From Thiohalomonas denitrificans (GTDB lineage Bacteria; Pseudomonadota; Gammaproteobacteria; Thiohalomonadales; Thiohalomonadaceae): a DNA stretch of 64,000 bases. The position numbers and the translations under genes are program-made. The notes below the pieces were generated by a model. The model searched no databases. It was not told where the DNA came from and saw only the letters and a program-made list of their open reading frames with translations. The stretch is taken from NCBI GenBank assembly GCA_020725115.1, contig DYFR01000020.1, forward strand, positions 1-64,000, read 5' to 3'. This document shows, piece after piece, positions 30,374 to 39,662 of this stretch (position 1 is the first letter of the stretch; each line of letters opens with the position of its first letter).

Positions 30374-31306
30374 TTACAGGTGATAACTGAACGCCTCGTG
30401 GAACCGCGCCTTGAACTGATCAAAGGTGAAGCGATGGTTCTGCGTACCATGATGCTCGATCTTGATGGCGCCCATCAGCGAGGCAACCCTGCCGGTGGTT
30501 TCCCAATCCAGGTCGTTCATCAGGCCATACAGCAGACCGGCACGGTAGGCGTCGCCACAGCCCGTAGGGTCGTTCAGTTCGCGTACCGGGGCAGCCGGGA
30601 TTTCGATGCGGTGCTGCCTGGTATAGATGTGCGAACCGAGGGCCCCCTTGGTGATGATCAGCGCCTCGACCCGCTCGGCAATCTCATGCGGCGTCAGGCC
30701 GGTGCGCTCTTCCAGCAACTGCGCCTCGTAATCGTTGACGGCTACCCAGGTGGCCTGATCGATGAAACGCTTGAGATCGTCGCCATCGAACATGGGCAAG
30801 CCCTGGCCCGGATCGAAGATGAAGGGGATGCCGGCTTCGGCAAACTGGGTGGCATGTTCGATCATGCCGTCACGGCCATCGGGGGCAACGATACCGAGAG
30901 TGACACCCTTGGTCTGCATCACGGTATTTTCATGGGCAAAGCTCATGGCGCCGGGATGGAAGGCGGTGATCTGGTTGGCATCCTGATCGGTAGTGATGAA
31001 GGCCTGGGCAGTATAGGTATTATCCAGTACCTTGATGTGGCGCATGTCGATGTGACATTGCTCCATCCAGTTGGCATAGGGCTCGAAATCACGACCGACA
31101 GTGGCCATCGGCAACGGCTTGCCGCCGAGCAGTTTCAGATTGTAGGCAATGTTGCCGGCGCAGCCGCCGAACTCGCGCCGCATATCCGGCACCAGAAACG
31201 ACACATTCAGGATGTGCACCTGATCGGGCAGGATATGGTTCTTGAAACGATCGTGAAACACCATGATGGTGTCGTAGGCGATGGAACCGCAGATCAGTGC
31301 CGACAT
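30374..31306 (-). CDS. PfkB-family sugar/nucleoside kinase (adenosine-kinase-like)
   Basis: A 310-residue ribokinase-fold kinase. It begins SALICGSIAYDTIMVF, has the substrate-side glycine pair REFGGCAGNIAYNL (PfkB signature 1 region), and the ATP/catalytic motif NDPTGCGDAYRAG, where GCGD replaces the usual GAGD. Related genes are annotated as adenosine kinase or carbohydrate kinase; the sequence does not settle the substrate. It stands alone between two heptamer palindromes. Confidence 0.88.
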   Translation of the reverse strand: MSALICGSIAYDTIMVFHDRFKNHILPDQVHILNVSFLVPDMRREFGGCAGNIAYNLKLLGGKPLPMATVGRDFEPYANWMEQCHIDMRHIKVLDNTYTAQAFITTDQDANQITAFHPGAMSFAHENTVMQTKGVTLGIVAPDGRDGMIEHATQFAEAGIPFIFDPGQGLPMFDGDDLKRFIDQATWVAVNDYEAQLLEERTGLTPHEIAERVEALIITKGALGSHIYTRQHRIEIPAAPVRELNDPTGCGDAYRAGLLYGLMNDLDWETTGRVASLMGAIKIEHHGTQNHRFTFDQFKARFHEAFSYHL

Positions 31307-31414
31307 GAATCAACCTCTATTGTCAGTTGTAGGGTGGATATGGCTACCGGCATCCTGCCTCCCGCCAAATACCGTCCATCCATGGACATAAGCGCAACGC
31401 ATCCACCGGAAACA

Positions 31415-31543
31415 GAGTTGCAAGTTGCAAGATACAAGTGGAGGAGTGCGCTGCGCGCACGGTGTTTTGAACTCAAACACAGCACGAGCGCCGCGAGTTC
31501 ATTCCCTTGTATCTTGTTACTTGTATCTTGTATCTTGTATCTG
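31415..31543. repeat. GNNNCAA heptamer palindrome, full element
   Basis: The left arm is GTTGCAA, GTTGCAA, GATACAA, GTGG; core GAGTGCGCTGCGCGCAC, a TTTTGAACTCAAA hairpin, and GAGCGCCGCGAGTTC; the right arm is five CTTGTAT-like heptamers. Located between dgkA and the PfkB kinase. Confidence 0.95.
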
Positions 31544-31548
31544 GTTTG

Positions 31549-31932
31549 TTATGCCACAAAACGGTCGTACAGGACAAAGCCCCACACCGCCAGCACGTTC
31601 ATCAAGGCCATGAATACCGCCGCTGAACCGATATCCTTGGCCCGACCTGCCAGGGTGTGATGCTCGACGCCGACACGGTCGACCACCGCCTCCACCGCCG
31701 AGTTGATCAACTCGATGATCAGCACCAGCAGCAGGCTGCCTACCAGCAGGGCGCGCTCAGTACCGTTGCCACCCAGCCACAGCGCGGCCGGCAGCATCAC
31801 GACCATCGCCAACAGTTCGAGGCGAAAGGCCTCCTCGAACTGCCATGCGGCCTTCAGCCCCTGCATGGAGTAGCCGAAGGCCTTCATGACGTGGTTCAGG
31901 CCCTTGTGATCCGGTTTGTTAATCTGCGCCAT
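31549..31932 (-). CDS. dgkA: Diacylglycerol kinase
   Basis: Small trimeric inner-membrane kinase that recycles diacylglycerol to phosphatidic acid. The 127-residue protein has three membrane helices. Family residues are visible in FEEAFRLELLAMV, LINSAVEAVVDRVG (ExxNxxxE-type catalytic segment) and RAKDIGSAAVFMAL. The amino terminus includes the surface helix GYSMQGLKAAWQ. It begins about 210 bp after the end of gcvPB across a nested repeat. Confidence 0.95.
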   Translation of the reverse strand: MAQINKPDHKGLNHVMKAFGYSMQGLKAAWQFEEAFRLELLAMVVMLPAALWLGGNGTERALLVGSLLLVLIIELINSAVEAVVDRVGVEHHTLAGRAKDIGSAAVFMALMNVLAVWGFVLYDRFVA

Positions 31933-31967
31933 TGCTGCCTTCCGCCATCACTATGGAAAACGCATTT

Positions 31968-32135
31968 TCACCGCAAATGCGCAAAGGACGCAAAGTTTTT
32001 ATAAAGACATAAAACCTAACGCAGAGACGCCGAGGCGCAGAGAATACAGAGAAACGTCATTGCCATCTCTGCGGCCTCCGCGCCTCTGCGTCGGAGGGGT
32101 TTTACATTGCATTCTTGACATTCTTTGCGGTGAGC
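31968..32135. repeat. Nested palindromes: CACCGCAAA outer arms around a CGCAGAG element
   Basis: The outer arms are TTCACCGCAAATGCGCAAAG (from 31970) and TTCTTTGCGGTGA (to 32133). Nested inside is a CGCAGAG palindrome at 32017-32095 with arms AACGCAGAGACGCCGAGGCG and CGCGCCTCTGCGT. The same nesting is seen at 48061. Confidence 0.85.
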
Positions 32136-32144
32136 AGCCGTTGA

Positions 32145-33599
32145 TTACGCAGGCTTTTTCCACGCCAGGTCCAGTTCGCGCGCGGCCTTGACGTCGTCGA
32201 GACGTTTCACCGGCAGCGTGTGCGGTGCGCCGGTGACGACATCCGGGGTCTGCTGTGCCTCGTCGCGGATCTTGGCGAGCACGTCGACGAAGGCATCCAG
32301 CGTCTCCCTGCTTTCGGTCTCCGTGGGTTCGATAAGCAGGCACTCCGGTACCAGCAGCGGAAAATAGGTGGTGGGTGCGTGGAAACCATAGTCCAGCAGG
32401 CGCTTGGCGAAATCGCGTGCACTGGTGCCCCATTCCTTCGCCTCTTTCTTCAGGGTAAGGATGAACTCATGAGTGGCACGCCGCTCCGGAAATGCCGCCT
32501 CGAAGCCGACAGCCTGCAGGCGTGCCATCAGGTAGTTTGCATTAAGGGTCGCATAATCGGCCACACGCTCCATGCCCTCGCTGCCGAGCATCCGGGCGTA
32601 GATGTAGGCGCGCAGCAGGATGCCGGTGTTGCCGGAGTGGGCTGACAGGCGACCGATGGATTGCGGGCAATCCTTTTCCTCCAGCCAGCGGTATTCATGG
32701 CCGTCGTAACCGACCATCGGGATCGGCAGAAAGGGCAGCAGACGTTCGCCCACCACCACCGGACCGGCACCAGGGCCGCCGCCGCCGTGCGGGGTGGAGA
32801 AGGTCTTGTGCAGATTGAGGTGTACCACGTCGAAGCCCATCGCACCGGGCTTCACCTTGCCCAGAATGGCGTTGAGGTTGGCGCCGTCGTAATACAGCAG
32901 GCCGCCGGCGTCATGCACGATCTGGGCGATCTCCTTGATGCGCCGCTCGAACACGCCGAGGGTGGAGGGATTGGTGAGCATGATGCCGGCGGTGTGCGGC
33001 CCCACCGCCGCCTTCAGCGCCGCCATGTCCACATCGCCGTTTTCGTCAGTGGGAATTTCCCTCGCTTCGTAGCCGCACATCACCGCCGTCGCCGGATTGG
33101 TGCCGTGGGCCGCGTCCGGCACCAGGATCTCGGTACGGGCGCTGTCACCGCGGGCATCGTGATAGGCGCGAATCATCGCCACACCGGCGAACTCGCCCTG
33201 GGCGCCGGCCGCCGGCGTCAGCGAACAGCCCTTCATGCCGGTGACGTCCTTGAGAATTTCCTGCAGGTCGTACAGGCAGGCGAGCACGCCCTGGCCGTGG
33301 GTGGCGGTGGGCGCCTGCGGATGACGCGCCAGAAAACCGGGCAGCATCGCCAGCGTGTTGCAGCCGCGCGGGTTGTACTTCATGGTGCAGGAGCCGAGCG
33401 GATAAAACTGCGTGTCGATGGAGAAGTTCTTCTGCGACAGGCGGGTGTAATGGCGCACCGCCTCCAGCTCGGACACCTCCGGCAACTGCGGCCGGTCCTT
33501 GCGGCGGAAACGGTCGGGAATGCCGTCATAGGCCGGCTGTGCGCCGGGATTCTGCGCCGCGTTGATGCGGCCGCTGCGGGAGTGTTCGAAGATCAGCAT
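32145..33599 (-). CDS. gcvPB: Glycine dehydrogenase (decarboxylating) subunit 2
   Basis: Carboxy-terminal half of the split P protein of the glycine cleavage system; it binds pyridoxal phosphate. The cofactor lysine is in [20 protein letters not shown]. The length is 484 residues from an ATG at 33599 ([20 protein letters not shown]); a TTG nine codons upstream is less likely. Works as an alpha2beta2 complex with GcvPA. Last gene of the lipA-gcvT-gcvH-gcvPA-gcvPB cluster, separated from gcvPA by a repeat and a tpx remnant. Confidence 0.97.
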   Translation of the reverse strand: MLIFEHSRSGRINAAQNPGAQPAYDGIPDRFRRKDRPQLPEVSELEAVRHYTRLSQKNFSIDTQFYPLGSCTMKYNPRGCNTLAMLPGFLARHPQAPTATHGQGVLACLYDLQEILKDVTGMKGCSLTPAAGAQGEFAGVAMIRAYHDARGDSARTEILVPDAAHGTNPATAVMCGYEAREIPTDENGDVDMAALKAAVGPHTAGIMLTNPSTLGVFERRIKEIAQIVHDAGGLLYYDGANLNAILGKVKPGAMGFDVVHLNLHKTFSTPHGGGGPGAGPVVVGERLLPFLPIPMVGYDGHEYRWLEEKDCPQSIGRLSAHSGNTGILLRAYIYARMLGSEGMERVADYATLNANYLMARLQAVGFEAAFPERRATHEFILTLKKEAKEWGTSARDFAKRLLDYGFHAPTTYFPLLVPECLLIEPTETESRETLDAFVDVLAKIRDEAQQTPDVVTGAPHTLPVKRLDDVKAARELDLAWKKPA

Positions 33600-33644
33600 G
33601 TTGTTCGTCGCTTGTATGTGTGCCAAATGAACTGAAAAACCTCA

Positions 33645-33769
33645 GTCCGCGAATGAACACTAAGTTAACGCCAATAAGTCATATCGGGCCGGGCGGCGTA
33701 CCGCCTGTACGAGTTCCGGTTGGCGGCAACACCGGGACGATTTGCGTCCATTCGCGTTCATCTGCGGAT
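33645..33769. repeat. TTTGCG-type intergenic palindrome
   Basis: Arms TCCGCGAATGAAC and TTCGCGTTCATCTGCGGA, with CCAATAAG and TTTGCGTCCA inside them. The 60-bp centre differs from the other copies and contains GGCGGTACGC-like inverted bases. Located between the tpx remnant and gcvPB. Confidence 0.8.
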
Positions 33770-33778
33770 TCATATTAC

Positions 33779-33898
33779 CTACAGGGCGGCCAGTGCCTTT
33801 TCGTAATCGGGCTCCTGCGCGATCTCGGGCACCAACTCGGTGTATAGCACCTGGTCGTTCTCACCCAGCACCACCACGGCACGGGCGCAGATCAGAGC
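33779..33898 (-). pseudogene. tpx: Remnant of thiol peroxidase (last ~38 residues only)
   Basis: A reading frame ending in a TAG at 33779 encodes [19 protein letters not shown] followed by [16 protein letters not shown]. This matches the carboxy-terminal end of thiol peroxidase (Tpx), which in most species reads ARAVxVLDENDxVxYxxLVPEI-x-EPDYxxAL. No Tpx sequence lies upstream: the frame there overlaps the end of gcvPA out of phase, and the two catalytic cysteines are missing. It is thus a truncated remnant fused to the 3' edge of gcvPA by an old deletion or rearrangement. Confidence 0.75.
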
Positions 33899-35301
33899 GT
33901 GCCTTCCTTGGGTACCAGACGACTGCATATCGGGCCATCCTTGCGCCGTGACAGGATGCGCTCCAGATGCTGCGCGTAACGCTCGATGTCCGCCTCGCTG
34001 CGGGTCTCGGTGGCGCACACCAGGATGGCATTGCCCAGTTCGGGATAATCGGCGGAAAGATCGTAGCCGCCGAGGATGTCCTGCACCGCCAGTGCGCGCA
34101 GCACCTCGCCGGCGGGCTGGTTGATGCGCAGCACCACCTCGTGGAAATAGGGCGAGGAGAACACCTGCTCGACGCACTCGATATGGGTCAGCCGCTCCAC
34201 CAGGGCGCGGGTGTTGGCATGGCAGGCATGGGCCACGCGCGCCAGTCCCTCGGCCCCGACCAGCGCCATGTAGATGGTGGCGGCGGTCACCATCAATCCC
34301 TGGTTGGAACAGATGTTGGAGGTGGCCTTGGCGCGGCGGATGTGCTGCTCACGCGCCTGCAGCGTGAGGGTGAAACCCTCGCGGCCGTCGAGATCGACGG
34401 TGCGGCCGACGATGCGCCCCGGCATCTGCCGCACGTGCTCCTGCTTGCAGGTGATGAAACCGAAATACGGCCCGCCGGAGGACAGCGGCGCGCCCAGCGG
34501 CTGCCCCTCGCCCACGGCGATATCCGCACCGTTGCGGCCCCACTGTCCCGGCGGCGTCAGCACCGCCATGACGGTGGGATTCACCAGGCCGATGGCCAGG
34601 GCGTTGTTGTCGTGCGCCCAGTCGGTCAGCGCATCCACCTCTTCCAGCACACCGAAAAAGTTGGGCTGCGGGATCACCAGCGCGGCAAACTCCTCGCCGG
34701 CATAGCGCTTGAGATACTCCGGCTCGATGTTGCCGCTGCCCGAGTAATCCAGCTCCACCAGTTCGATGCCCTGGTTCTGCACGATGGTCTGCACCACCTT
34801 GCGGTAAAGCGGATGCACGGTGGCGGGCATCAGAATGCGGCGGCTCCTGGACTTGCGGTTGGCGCGCACAGCCATCAGCACCGCCTCGGCCAGACCCGAG
34901 GCGCCGTCATACAGCGAGGCGTTGGAGACATCCATGCCGGTGAGGCTGGACATCATGGTCTGGTATTCATACAGCAGCTGCAGCGTGCCCTGACTGGCCT
35001 CCGCCTGATACGGCGTATAGGCCGAATAGAACTCGCCGCGCGTGGCGATCTCCCACACCGCCGCCGGGATGTGATGGTCATAGGCGCCGGCGCCGATGAA
35101 ACACAGCGGCATGCCGTCCTGCGCCGCACGCTGGTGCATCAGCCGCGACACCGCCATCTCACTCATGCCGGGCGGCACCTTGGGCAATCCCTTGGCCAGC
35201 AGCTCGGCCGGGATTTCATCGAACAGCGCCTCGATGCTGTCGGCACCGATGGCCGCCAGCATGGCCTTCACATCGTCTTCGGTATGCGGAATGAACGGCA
35301 T
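33892..35301 (-). CDS. gcvPA: Glycine dehydrogenase (decarboxylating) subunit 1
   Basis: Amino-terminal half of the split P protein of the glycine cleavage system, 469 residues. It begins [19 protein letters not shown] and has family segments [38 protein letters not shown] and [15 protein letters not shown]. The ATG at 35301 has AAGGG seven bases upstream and is preferred over a GTG two codons earlier. Its last residues ([18 protein letters not shown]) run into the tpx remnant; this tail may be newly acquired, since the break lies within a few bases of the stop. Confidence 0.96.
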   Translation of the reverse strand: MPFIPHTEDDVKAMLAAIGADSIEALFDEIPAELLAKGLPKVPPGMSEMAVSRLMHQRAAQDGMPLCFIGAGAYDHHIPAAVWEIATRGEFYSAYTPYQAEASQGTLQLLYEYQTMMSSLTGMDVSNASLYDGASGLAEAVLMAVRANRKSRSRRILMPATVHPLYRKVVQTIVQNQGIELVELDYSGSGNIEPEYLKRYAGEEFAALVIPQPNFFGVLEEVDALTDWAHDNNALAIGLVNPTVMAVLTPPGQWGRNGADIAVGEGQPLGAPLSSGGPYFGFITCKQEHVRQMPGRIVGRTVDLDGREGFTLTLQAREQHIRRAKATSNICSNQGLMVTAATIYMALVGAEGLARVAHACHANTRALVERLTHIECVEQVFSSPYFHEVVLRINQPAGEVLRALAVQDILGGYDLSADYPELGNAILVCATETRSEADIERYAQHLERILSRRKDGPICSRLVPKEGTL

Positions 35302-35320
35302 ATACACACCCTTAACATCT

Positions 35321-35482
35321 GCCGCAGAGACGCGGAGGCGCGGAGAAAAGAATCAGAAAGGAATCCGCGAATGAACGCGAAAACGCAGATAGGTGCGCGT
35401 GCTCGCCATGGCATTTATTCGCGTCCATTTGCGTTTATTTGCGGACCCCGTCTTTTCTCAGCGTCTTTGCGTCTCTGCGGCG
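35321..35482. repeat. CGCAGAG palindrome with a TTTGCG palindrome nested inside
   Basis: Outer arms GCCGCAGAGACGCGGAGGCG and GTCTTTGCGTCTCTGCGGC. Inside, at 35364-35445, is a complete TTTGCG-type palindrome (TCCGCGAATGAACGCGAAAA ... TTTGCGTTTATTTGCGGA). One family has inserted into, or grown within, the other. Located between gcvH and gcvPA. Confidence 0.92.
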
Positions 35483-35491
35483 ATTTTTTGA

Positions 35492-35887
35492 TTAGTGGTT
35501 TTCTTCCGCCACCACCGCGGCGTAGCCGGCGGCGTCGAGCAGGCCGGCGAGGTCGGCGGCGTTGGCCGGCTTCATCCTGAACAGCCAGCCGTCGCCGTAG
35601 GAGTCCTTGTTGACCAGTTCGGGACTGTCGGCCAGCGCCTCGTTGGCGCCGACCACTTCACCGGCGATGGGCGCATAAACGTCGGAGGCGGCCTTCACCG
35701 ACTCCACTACCGCGCAGTCCTGATCGCTCTTCAGCGTGCGCCCCACTTCGGGCAGCTCCACGAAGACCATATCGCCCAACAGCTCCTGGGCATGCTCGGT
35801 GATGCCGATGGTGACGGTGCCATCACTCTCTGTGCGCACCCACTCGTGGGTCTTGGTGTACTTCAGTTCGGCCGGTACGTTGCTCAT
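35492..35887 (-). CDS. gcvH: Glycine cleavage system H protein
   Basis: Lipoyl carrier that shuttles the aminomethyl group between P, T and L proteins. At 131 residues it has the lipoylation site [14 protein letters not shown] (Lys65) and the family start [14 protein letters not shown]. The ATG at 35887 has AGGAG seven bases upstream. It depends on lipoyl synthase, whose gene heads this same cluster. Confidence 0.97.
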   Translation of the reverse strand: MSNVPAELKYTKTHEWVRTESDGTVTIGITEHAQELLGDMVFVELPEVGRTLKSDQDCAVVESVKAASDVYAPIAGEVVGANEALADSPELVNKDSYGDGWLFRMKPANAADLAGLLDAAGYAAVVAEENH

Positions 35888-35917
35888 GGTTTTCTCCTCA
35901 TTCAGCAATTCATATGT

Positions 35918-35981
35918 TTCACCGCAGAGACGCAGAGAGCAGCGTTACTAAAAACTCTGCGACCTCGGCGTCTCTGCGGTG
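35918..35981. repeat. CGCAGAG-type intergenic palindrome
   Basis: Arms ACCGCAGAGACGCAGAGA and CGGCGTCTCTGCGGT, between gcvT and gcvH. Confidence 0.9.
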
Positions 35982-35998
35982 CGATCGGTTCGCGCGTC

Positions 35999-37081
35999 TC
36001 AATCAATACAGGACTGGCCGTTGCGCACGAAGGGCGGCTTCACCACCCGCGCCTTGAGGCGCTTGCCGCGGATATCCACCTCGCATTCGCTCACGCTGCC
36101 GGCCGGCACCCGCGCCAGCGCCACGGCGCGGCCCAGGCTGGGCGCAAAGGTGCCGGAAGTGATTTCACCCTCGCCCTGCGCGGTGTACACCGTCTGGTGG
36201 CTGCGCAGCACACCCTTGTCTTCCAGCACCAGGCCAATCAGTTGCTGCGGCACACCGGCACTGCGCTGCGCCTCCAGCACCGGACGACCGATGAAGTCAC
36301 GATCCTGTGGCTCCCAGGCCACAGTCCAGCTCAAACCGGAAATCAGCGGCGTGGTGTCCTCGTCCATGTCCTGGCCATACAGGTTCATGCCCGCTTCGAG
36401 GCGCAAGGTATCGCGTGCGCCAAGACCGCAGGGCTTCACCTCCTGGGCATACAGCTCGTTCCACAACTCTTCCGCCTGTTCCACCGGCACCATGATCTCG
36501 TAACCATCCTCGCCGGTGTAACCGGTGCGGGCGATAAACAGCGGCCCGGCCTCCACCGCGGCGAAACGCGGCAGCTGCGGCGCAACGCCGATGCGCTCGC
36601 CCAGAGCGGCCTGGGCCTTGGCACGGGCATTGGGCCCCTGCACGGCGATCATCGCCAGCTCATCCTGCACGTCCACCTCCACATCGAAAGACGGGGCCTG
36701 ACGGCGCAGCCAGGCGATGTCCTTGTTGCGGGTGCCCGCATTGACCACCATGCGGAACCAGACCGGGGTCATATAGTAAACGATCAGGTCGTCGATCACC
36801 CCGCCGCGCTCGTTGAGCATGCAGCTGTAGATGGCCTTGCCCGACACGGTCAGGCGCGCCACGTCGTTGGCCAGCAGATAGCGCAGGAAGTCGGTCACCC
36901 GCGCCCCGCGCAGGTCCACCACGCACATGTGCGACACGTCGAACATGCCGGCGTCACGGCGCACCTGATGGTGCTCCTCGATCTGCGAACCATAGTGGAT
37001 CGGCATGTCCCAGCCGGCGAAATCCACCATCTTCGCCCCCAGCGCCACATGCGCTTCATACAACGGCGTTCTGTTGCCCAA
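35999..37081 (-). CDS. gcvT: Glycine cleavage system T protein (aminomethyltransferase)
   Basis: Transfers the methylene unit of glycine to tetrahydrofolate, releasing ammonia. The 360-residue protein has [18 protein letters not shown] near the start, the catalytic-region [12 protein letters not shown], and [23 protein letters not shown] start at 37081 (then [10 protein letters not shown]) is chosen because it aligns with the family start and has AGGAG seven bases upstream; a frame open further upstream lacks homology. Confidence 0.96.
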   Translation of the reverse strand: MGNRTPLYEAHVALGAKMVDFAGWDMPIHYGSQIEEHHQVRRDAGMFDVSHMCVVDLRGARVTDFLRYLLANDVARLTVSGKAIYSCMLNERGGVIDDLIVYYMTPVWFRMVVNAGTRNKDIAWLRRQAPSFDVEVDVQDELAMIAVQGPNARAKAQAALGERIGVAPQLPRFAAVEAGPLFIARTGYTGEDGYEIMVPVEQAEELWNELYAQEVKPCGLGARDTLRLEAGMNLYGQDMDEDTTPLISGLSWTVAWEPQDRDFIGRPVLEAQRSAGVPQQLIGLVLEDKGVLRSHQTVYTAQGEGEITSGTFAPSLGRAVALARVPAGSVSECEVDIRGKRLKARVVKPPFVRNGQSCID

Positions 37082-37108
37082 TCGTCTTCTCCTGATTAAA
37101 AAACACCC

Positions 37109-37179
37109 GTCGCAGAGGCGCAGAGACACAGAGATTTTTGATCGACATCAATTTCTCTGCGGCTCTGCGGCTCTGCGGC
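37109..37179. repeat. CGCAGAG-type intergenic palindrome
   Basis: Arms TCGCAGAGGCGCAGAGACAC and CTCTGCGGCTCTGCGGC, between lipA and gcvT. Confidence 0.88.
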
Positions 37180-37191
37180 AAGTCTTGGCCT

Positions 37192-38082
37192 TTACTCTTC
37201 CGCGTGATACGAGCTGCGCACCATCGGCCCGGCCTTGACCCAGGCGAAGCCCAGCGCCTGTGCCTCGCGCGCGTAGGCGGCGAAGGTGTCGGGGTGGACA
37301 TACTCCAGCACCGGCAGGTGCTGTCGCGTCGGGCGCAGGTACTGACCCAGGGCCAGCCGCGCCACACCGGCGCTGCGCAGGTCGCGCATCACCGACACCA
37401 CCTCGTCGAAGCTCTCGCCCAGGCCCAGCATCAGCGCCGACTTGGCCTCGATGCCGGACTGCGCCGCGGCCAGTTGCAGCAGATGCAGGGAGCGCTCGTA
37501 CCTGGCGCCCTTGCGCACCGTGCGGTACAGCGACGGCACCGTCTCCACGTTGTGGCCCCAGACGAATTCCGGCGCGGCGGCGCACAGCCGTTCGATGGCC
37601 TGTTCCTGGCAGCCGCGGAAATCCGGCGTCAGCACCTCCAGGCCTAGGGCCGGGCGGCACGCGCGCAACTCGCGCAGGGTGGCCGCAAAGATGCCGGCGC
37701 CGCCGTCGGGCAGCTCGTCGCGGTTCACCGAGGTGAGCACCACATAGTCCAGATTCATCTGTGCCACCGCCTCCGCCACGCGGCGCGGCTCATCCTCGTC
37801 CACCGTGTCGGGGCGACCGGTCTTCACCGCGCAGAAACCGCAGGCGCGGGTGCAGGTGTCGCCCAGCAGCATGATGCTGGCGGTGCCGCGGCTCCAGCAC
37901 TCGCCGCGGTTGGGGCAGCGCGCCTCCTCGCACACCGTGTGCAGACCATGGCCATGCACCCGCTGTGCGGTGGCAGCATAGTCCCCCGCCGCCAGCGACT
38001 GGCGCACCCACGCCGGCATGCGCCCGACGTTGGGCTGCGCCGAGTGGTCGAACACAGGGATGACGGTGGTGCTGCGACTCAT
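37192..38082 (-). CDS. lipA: Lipoyl synthase
   Basis: Radical SAM enzyme inserting two sulfur atoms into octanoyl chains on lipoyl proteins such as GcvH. Two iron-sulfur sites show: the auxiliary cluster CEEARCPNRGEC and the radical SAM cluster CTRACGFC. The ATG at 38082 gives 296 residues; a GTG five codons upstream is an alternative (301 residues), and neither has a strong ribosome-binding site. It lies first after a glycine riboswitch, ahead of gcvT-gcvH-gcvPA-gcvPB, so the enzyme that activates GcvH is likely made on the same glycine signal. Confidence 0.95.
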   Translation of the reverse strand: MSRSTTVIPVFDHSAQPNVGRMPAWVRQSLAAGDYAATAQRVHGHGLHTVCEEARCPNRGECWSRGTASIMLLGDTCTRACGFCAVKTGRPDTVDEDEPRRVAEAVAQMNLDYVVLTSVNRDELPDGGAGIFAATLRELRACRPALGLEVLTPDFRGCQEQAIERLCAAAPEFVWGHNVETVPSLYRTVRKGARYERSLHLLQLAAAQSGIEAKSALMLGLGESFDEVVSVMRDLRSAGVARLALGQYLRPTRQHLPVLEYVHPDTFAAYAREAQALGFAWVKAGPMVRSSYHAEE

Positions 38083-38118
38083 GGGTTTGTCATTCACCGA
38101 TGTGAAACTTCCAACATT

Positions 38119-38188
38119 AAACGCAGAGACGCGGAGGCGCGGAGGACCTGAAACAATACTCTCTGCGACCTCTGCGCCTCTGCGTTGG
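38119..38188. repeat. CGCAGAG-type intergenic palindrome
   Basis: Arms AACGCAGAGACGCGGAGGCG and CTCTGCGCCTCTGCGTT; between the riboswitch terminator and lipA, so it would be in the lipA leader transcript. Confidence 0.92.
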
Positions 38189-38221
38189 GTTATTGCAGTT
38201 CGCAGTGCCCCCCCGAAAACG

Positions 38222-38261
38222 AAAAAAGGGGCGACGCAAGGCCCCAGCCTTGCGTCGCCCC
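38222..38261 (-). terminator. Intrinsic terminator of the glycine riboswitch (expression platform)
   Basis: On the minus strand a 15-bp GGGGCGACGCAAGGC stem closes on a TGGG loop and runs into TTTTTT. It follows the second aptamer directly, so glycine binding probably decides whether transcription continues into lipA-gcv. Confidence 0.9.
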
Positions 38262-38425
38262 TCTGTCCCTTGCACCTGAGAGCTTGACCCCTTCGGTGGA
38301 CTGTCGTGCAGTCTCTCTCCAGAGCCGACCGGAGTATCGCGGTCCTTTTGCCTGAGCGAGTATCCGGGCGGTTTGCGCCTTCGGCGGCAGGCCTGCGGCC
38401 TGCTCTCTCCCACGGTTCCAGGGTC
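38262..38425 (-). ncRNA. Tandem glycine riboswitch
   Basis: Two successive aptamers on the minus strand. The first (about 38425-38342) shows GGGAGAGAGC, GCCGAAGGCGCAAACC, CGCTCAGGCAAAAGGACCG. The second (about 38341-38262) shows TGGAGAGACTG, ACCGAAGGGGTCAAGC, TCTCAGGTGCAAGGGACAG. These are the conserved GGAGAG, CCGAAGG, TCAGG and GGAC blocks of glycine aptamers. Genes downstream are lipA and the glycine cleavage system, fitting glycine-induced expression. Confidence 0.97.
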
Positions 38426-38433
38426 GGTGCGGA

Positions 38434-38439
38434 ACTATA
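38434..38439 (-). promoter_or_regulatory. Candidate -10 box (TATAGT) for the riboswitch-lipA-gcv transcript
   Basis: TATAGT on the minus strand lies about eight bases before the first aptamer. It sits just past the ubiI stop codon; no good -35 box is seen. Confidence 0.5.
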
Positions 38440-38453
38440 ACCCGGACGGGGGA

Positions 38454-39659
38454 TTAAAGGCGAGAGGGACGCGCCAGCGGCGGCAGGTCGCCGGCCAGTC
38501 CCATGCCGCGGCGCATGAAGAAGTTCTTCACCGGGTGCAGGCGGTCGGCCAGGCTCAGGCCGGCGTTGCGCAGTTGGACCAGCGGCACTTTATCGTTGCT
38601 GAACAGACGCTTGAACATATCCATCGCACCCACCATGGCGATGTTGTCGCCCTTGCGCCAGCGCTCGTAGCGACGCAGCAGGCCCAGGCTGCCGATGTCC
38701 TTGCGCCCGGAGGAGTGCAGCACCTCGGCCAGGGCAGCGACATCGAGGATACCGATGTTGAGCCCCTGTCCGGCCAGCGGATGCAGGGCGTGGGCGGCAT
38801 TGCCGGCCAGGGCCAGGCGCGGCCGCACGTACTGGTCGGCGTGCTGCAGGCGCAGGGGGAACACGCCGCGTGGCCCCACCGACTCCATGCGCCCCAGGGT
38901 ATCGCCCAAGGCCTGTTGCAGCTGGTCGAGGAACTGGCTCGCCGGCAGGGTACGCAGCGCCTCGGCCTGTTCATGGCTGGTGGACCAGACAATGGAACTG
39001 TACCCCCCGGGCAGCGGCAGAAAGGCCAGCGGACCGCTGGGCAGAAAACGCTGCCAGGCCGCGTTCTGGTGGTGCTGCGAGGTCTTTACCGTGGCTACCA
39101 CGGCGCTCTGGTCGTAGGCCCAGCCGGTACTGTCGATGCCGGCCTGCTCACGCACCCACGAGGTGATGCCATCAGTGCCGACGAGCAATCTGGCCTCGAT
39201 GGTGCGGCCATCGGCGAGGAACAGTTGCGCAGCGTCCTCTCCCAACGTCAGGCCGGTGGCACTGGCCGGACAGAGGAAGTCGATGTTGTCGAAGGCACCC
39301 AGGCGATCGAGCAGTGCGGCAAGAATCACCCGGTTCTCGATGATATGCCCCAGATCCGGCTCGCCCAGCTCGGTGCAATCGAAATGTATGGCGCCGCCGC
39401 CCAGCGCATCCCACACATGCATCGCCTCGTAGGGCTGCACACGCCGCGTGACCATGCCGTCCCAGGCGCCGACGGCGGCAAAGACATGTTGTGTGGCGCG
39501 GGTGATGGCGCTGACGCGGATATCGAAATCGTCGGCGGGGAACTGGCGCGGCGCCGCCACCGGCTCCACCACCGCCACGCGCAGCTTCGATCCGCCGAGG
39601 GCACAGGCCAGAGTGGCGCCGACCATGCCGCCGCCGATGATCGCAACATCGTAAGTCAT
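38454..39659 (-). CDS. ubiI: UbiI/VisC-type FAD monooxygenase of ubiquinone synthesis
   Basis: Flavin hydroxylase of the UbiH/UbiF/COQ6 family. The 401-residue protein begins MTYDVAIIGGGMVGATLACA (Rossmann FAD site) and carries the second FAD motif LALAGNAAHALHPLAGQGLN. The ATG at 39659 aligns with the family; the frame upstream is encoded by a heptamer repeat. By position after ubiH it corresponds to ubiI (visC) of E. coli, which hydroxylates ring C5; which ring carbon this one acts on cannot be told from sequence alone. Confidence 0.9.
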   Translation of the reverse strand: MTYDVAIIGGGMVGATLACALGGSKLRVAVVEPVAAPRQFPADDFDIRVSAITRATQHVFAAVGAWDGMVTRRVQPYEAMHVWDALGGGAIHFDCTELGEPDLGHIIENRVILAALLDRLGAFDNIDFLCPASATGLTLGEDAAQLFLADGRTIEARLLVGTDGITSWVREQAGIDSTGWAYDQSAVVATVKTSQHHQNAAWQRFLPSGPLAFLPLPGGYSSIVWSTSHEQAEALRTLPASQFLDQLQQALGDTLGRMESVGPRGVFPLRLQHADQYVRPRLALAGNAAHALHPLAGQGLNIGILDVAALAEVLHSSGRKDIGSLGLLRRYERWRKGDNIAMVGAMDMFKRLFSNDKVPLVQLRNAGLSLADRLHPVKNFFMRRGMGLAGDLPPLARPSRL

Positions 39660-39662
39660 AGA

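Noticed and set aside
38434..38470. Full sigma-70 promoter for the riboswitch
   Set aside because: Only the -10 box TATAGT is convincing; no -35 box at 16-18 bases, so only the -10 is listed.
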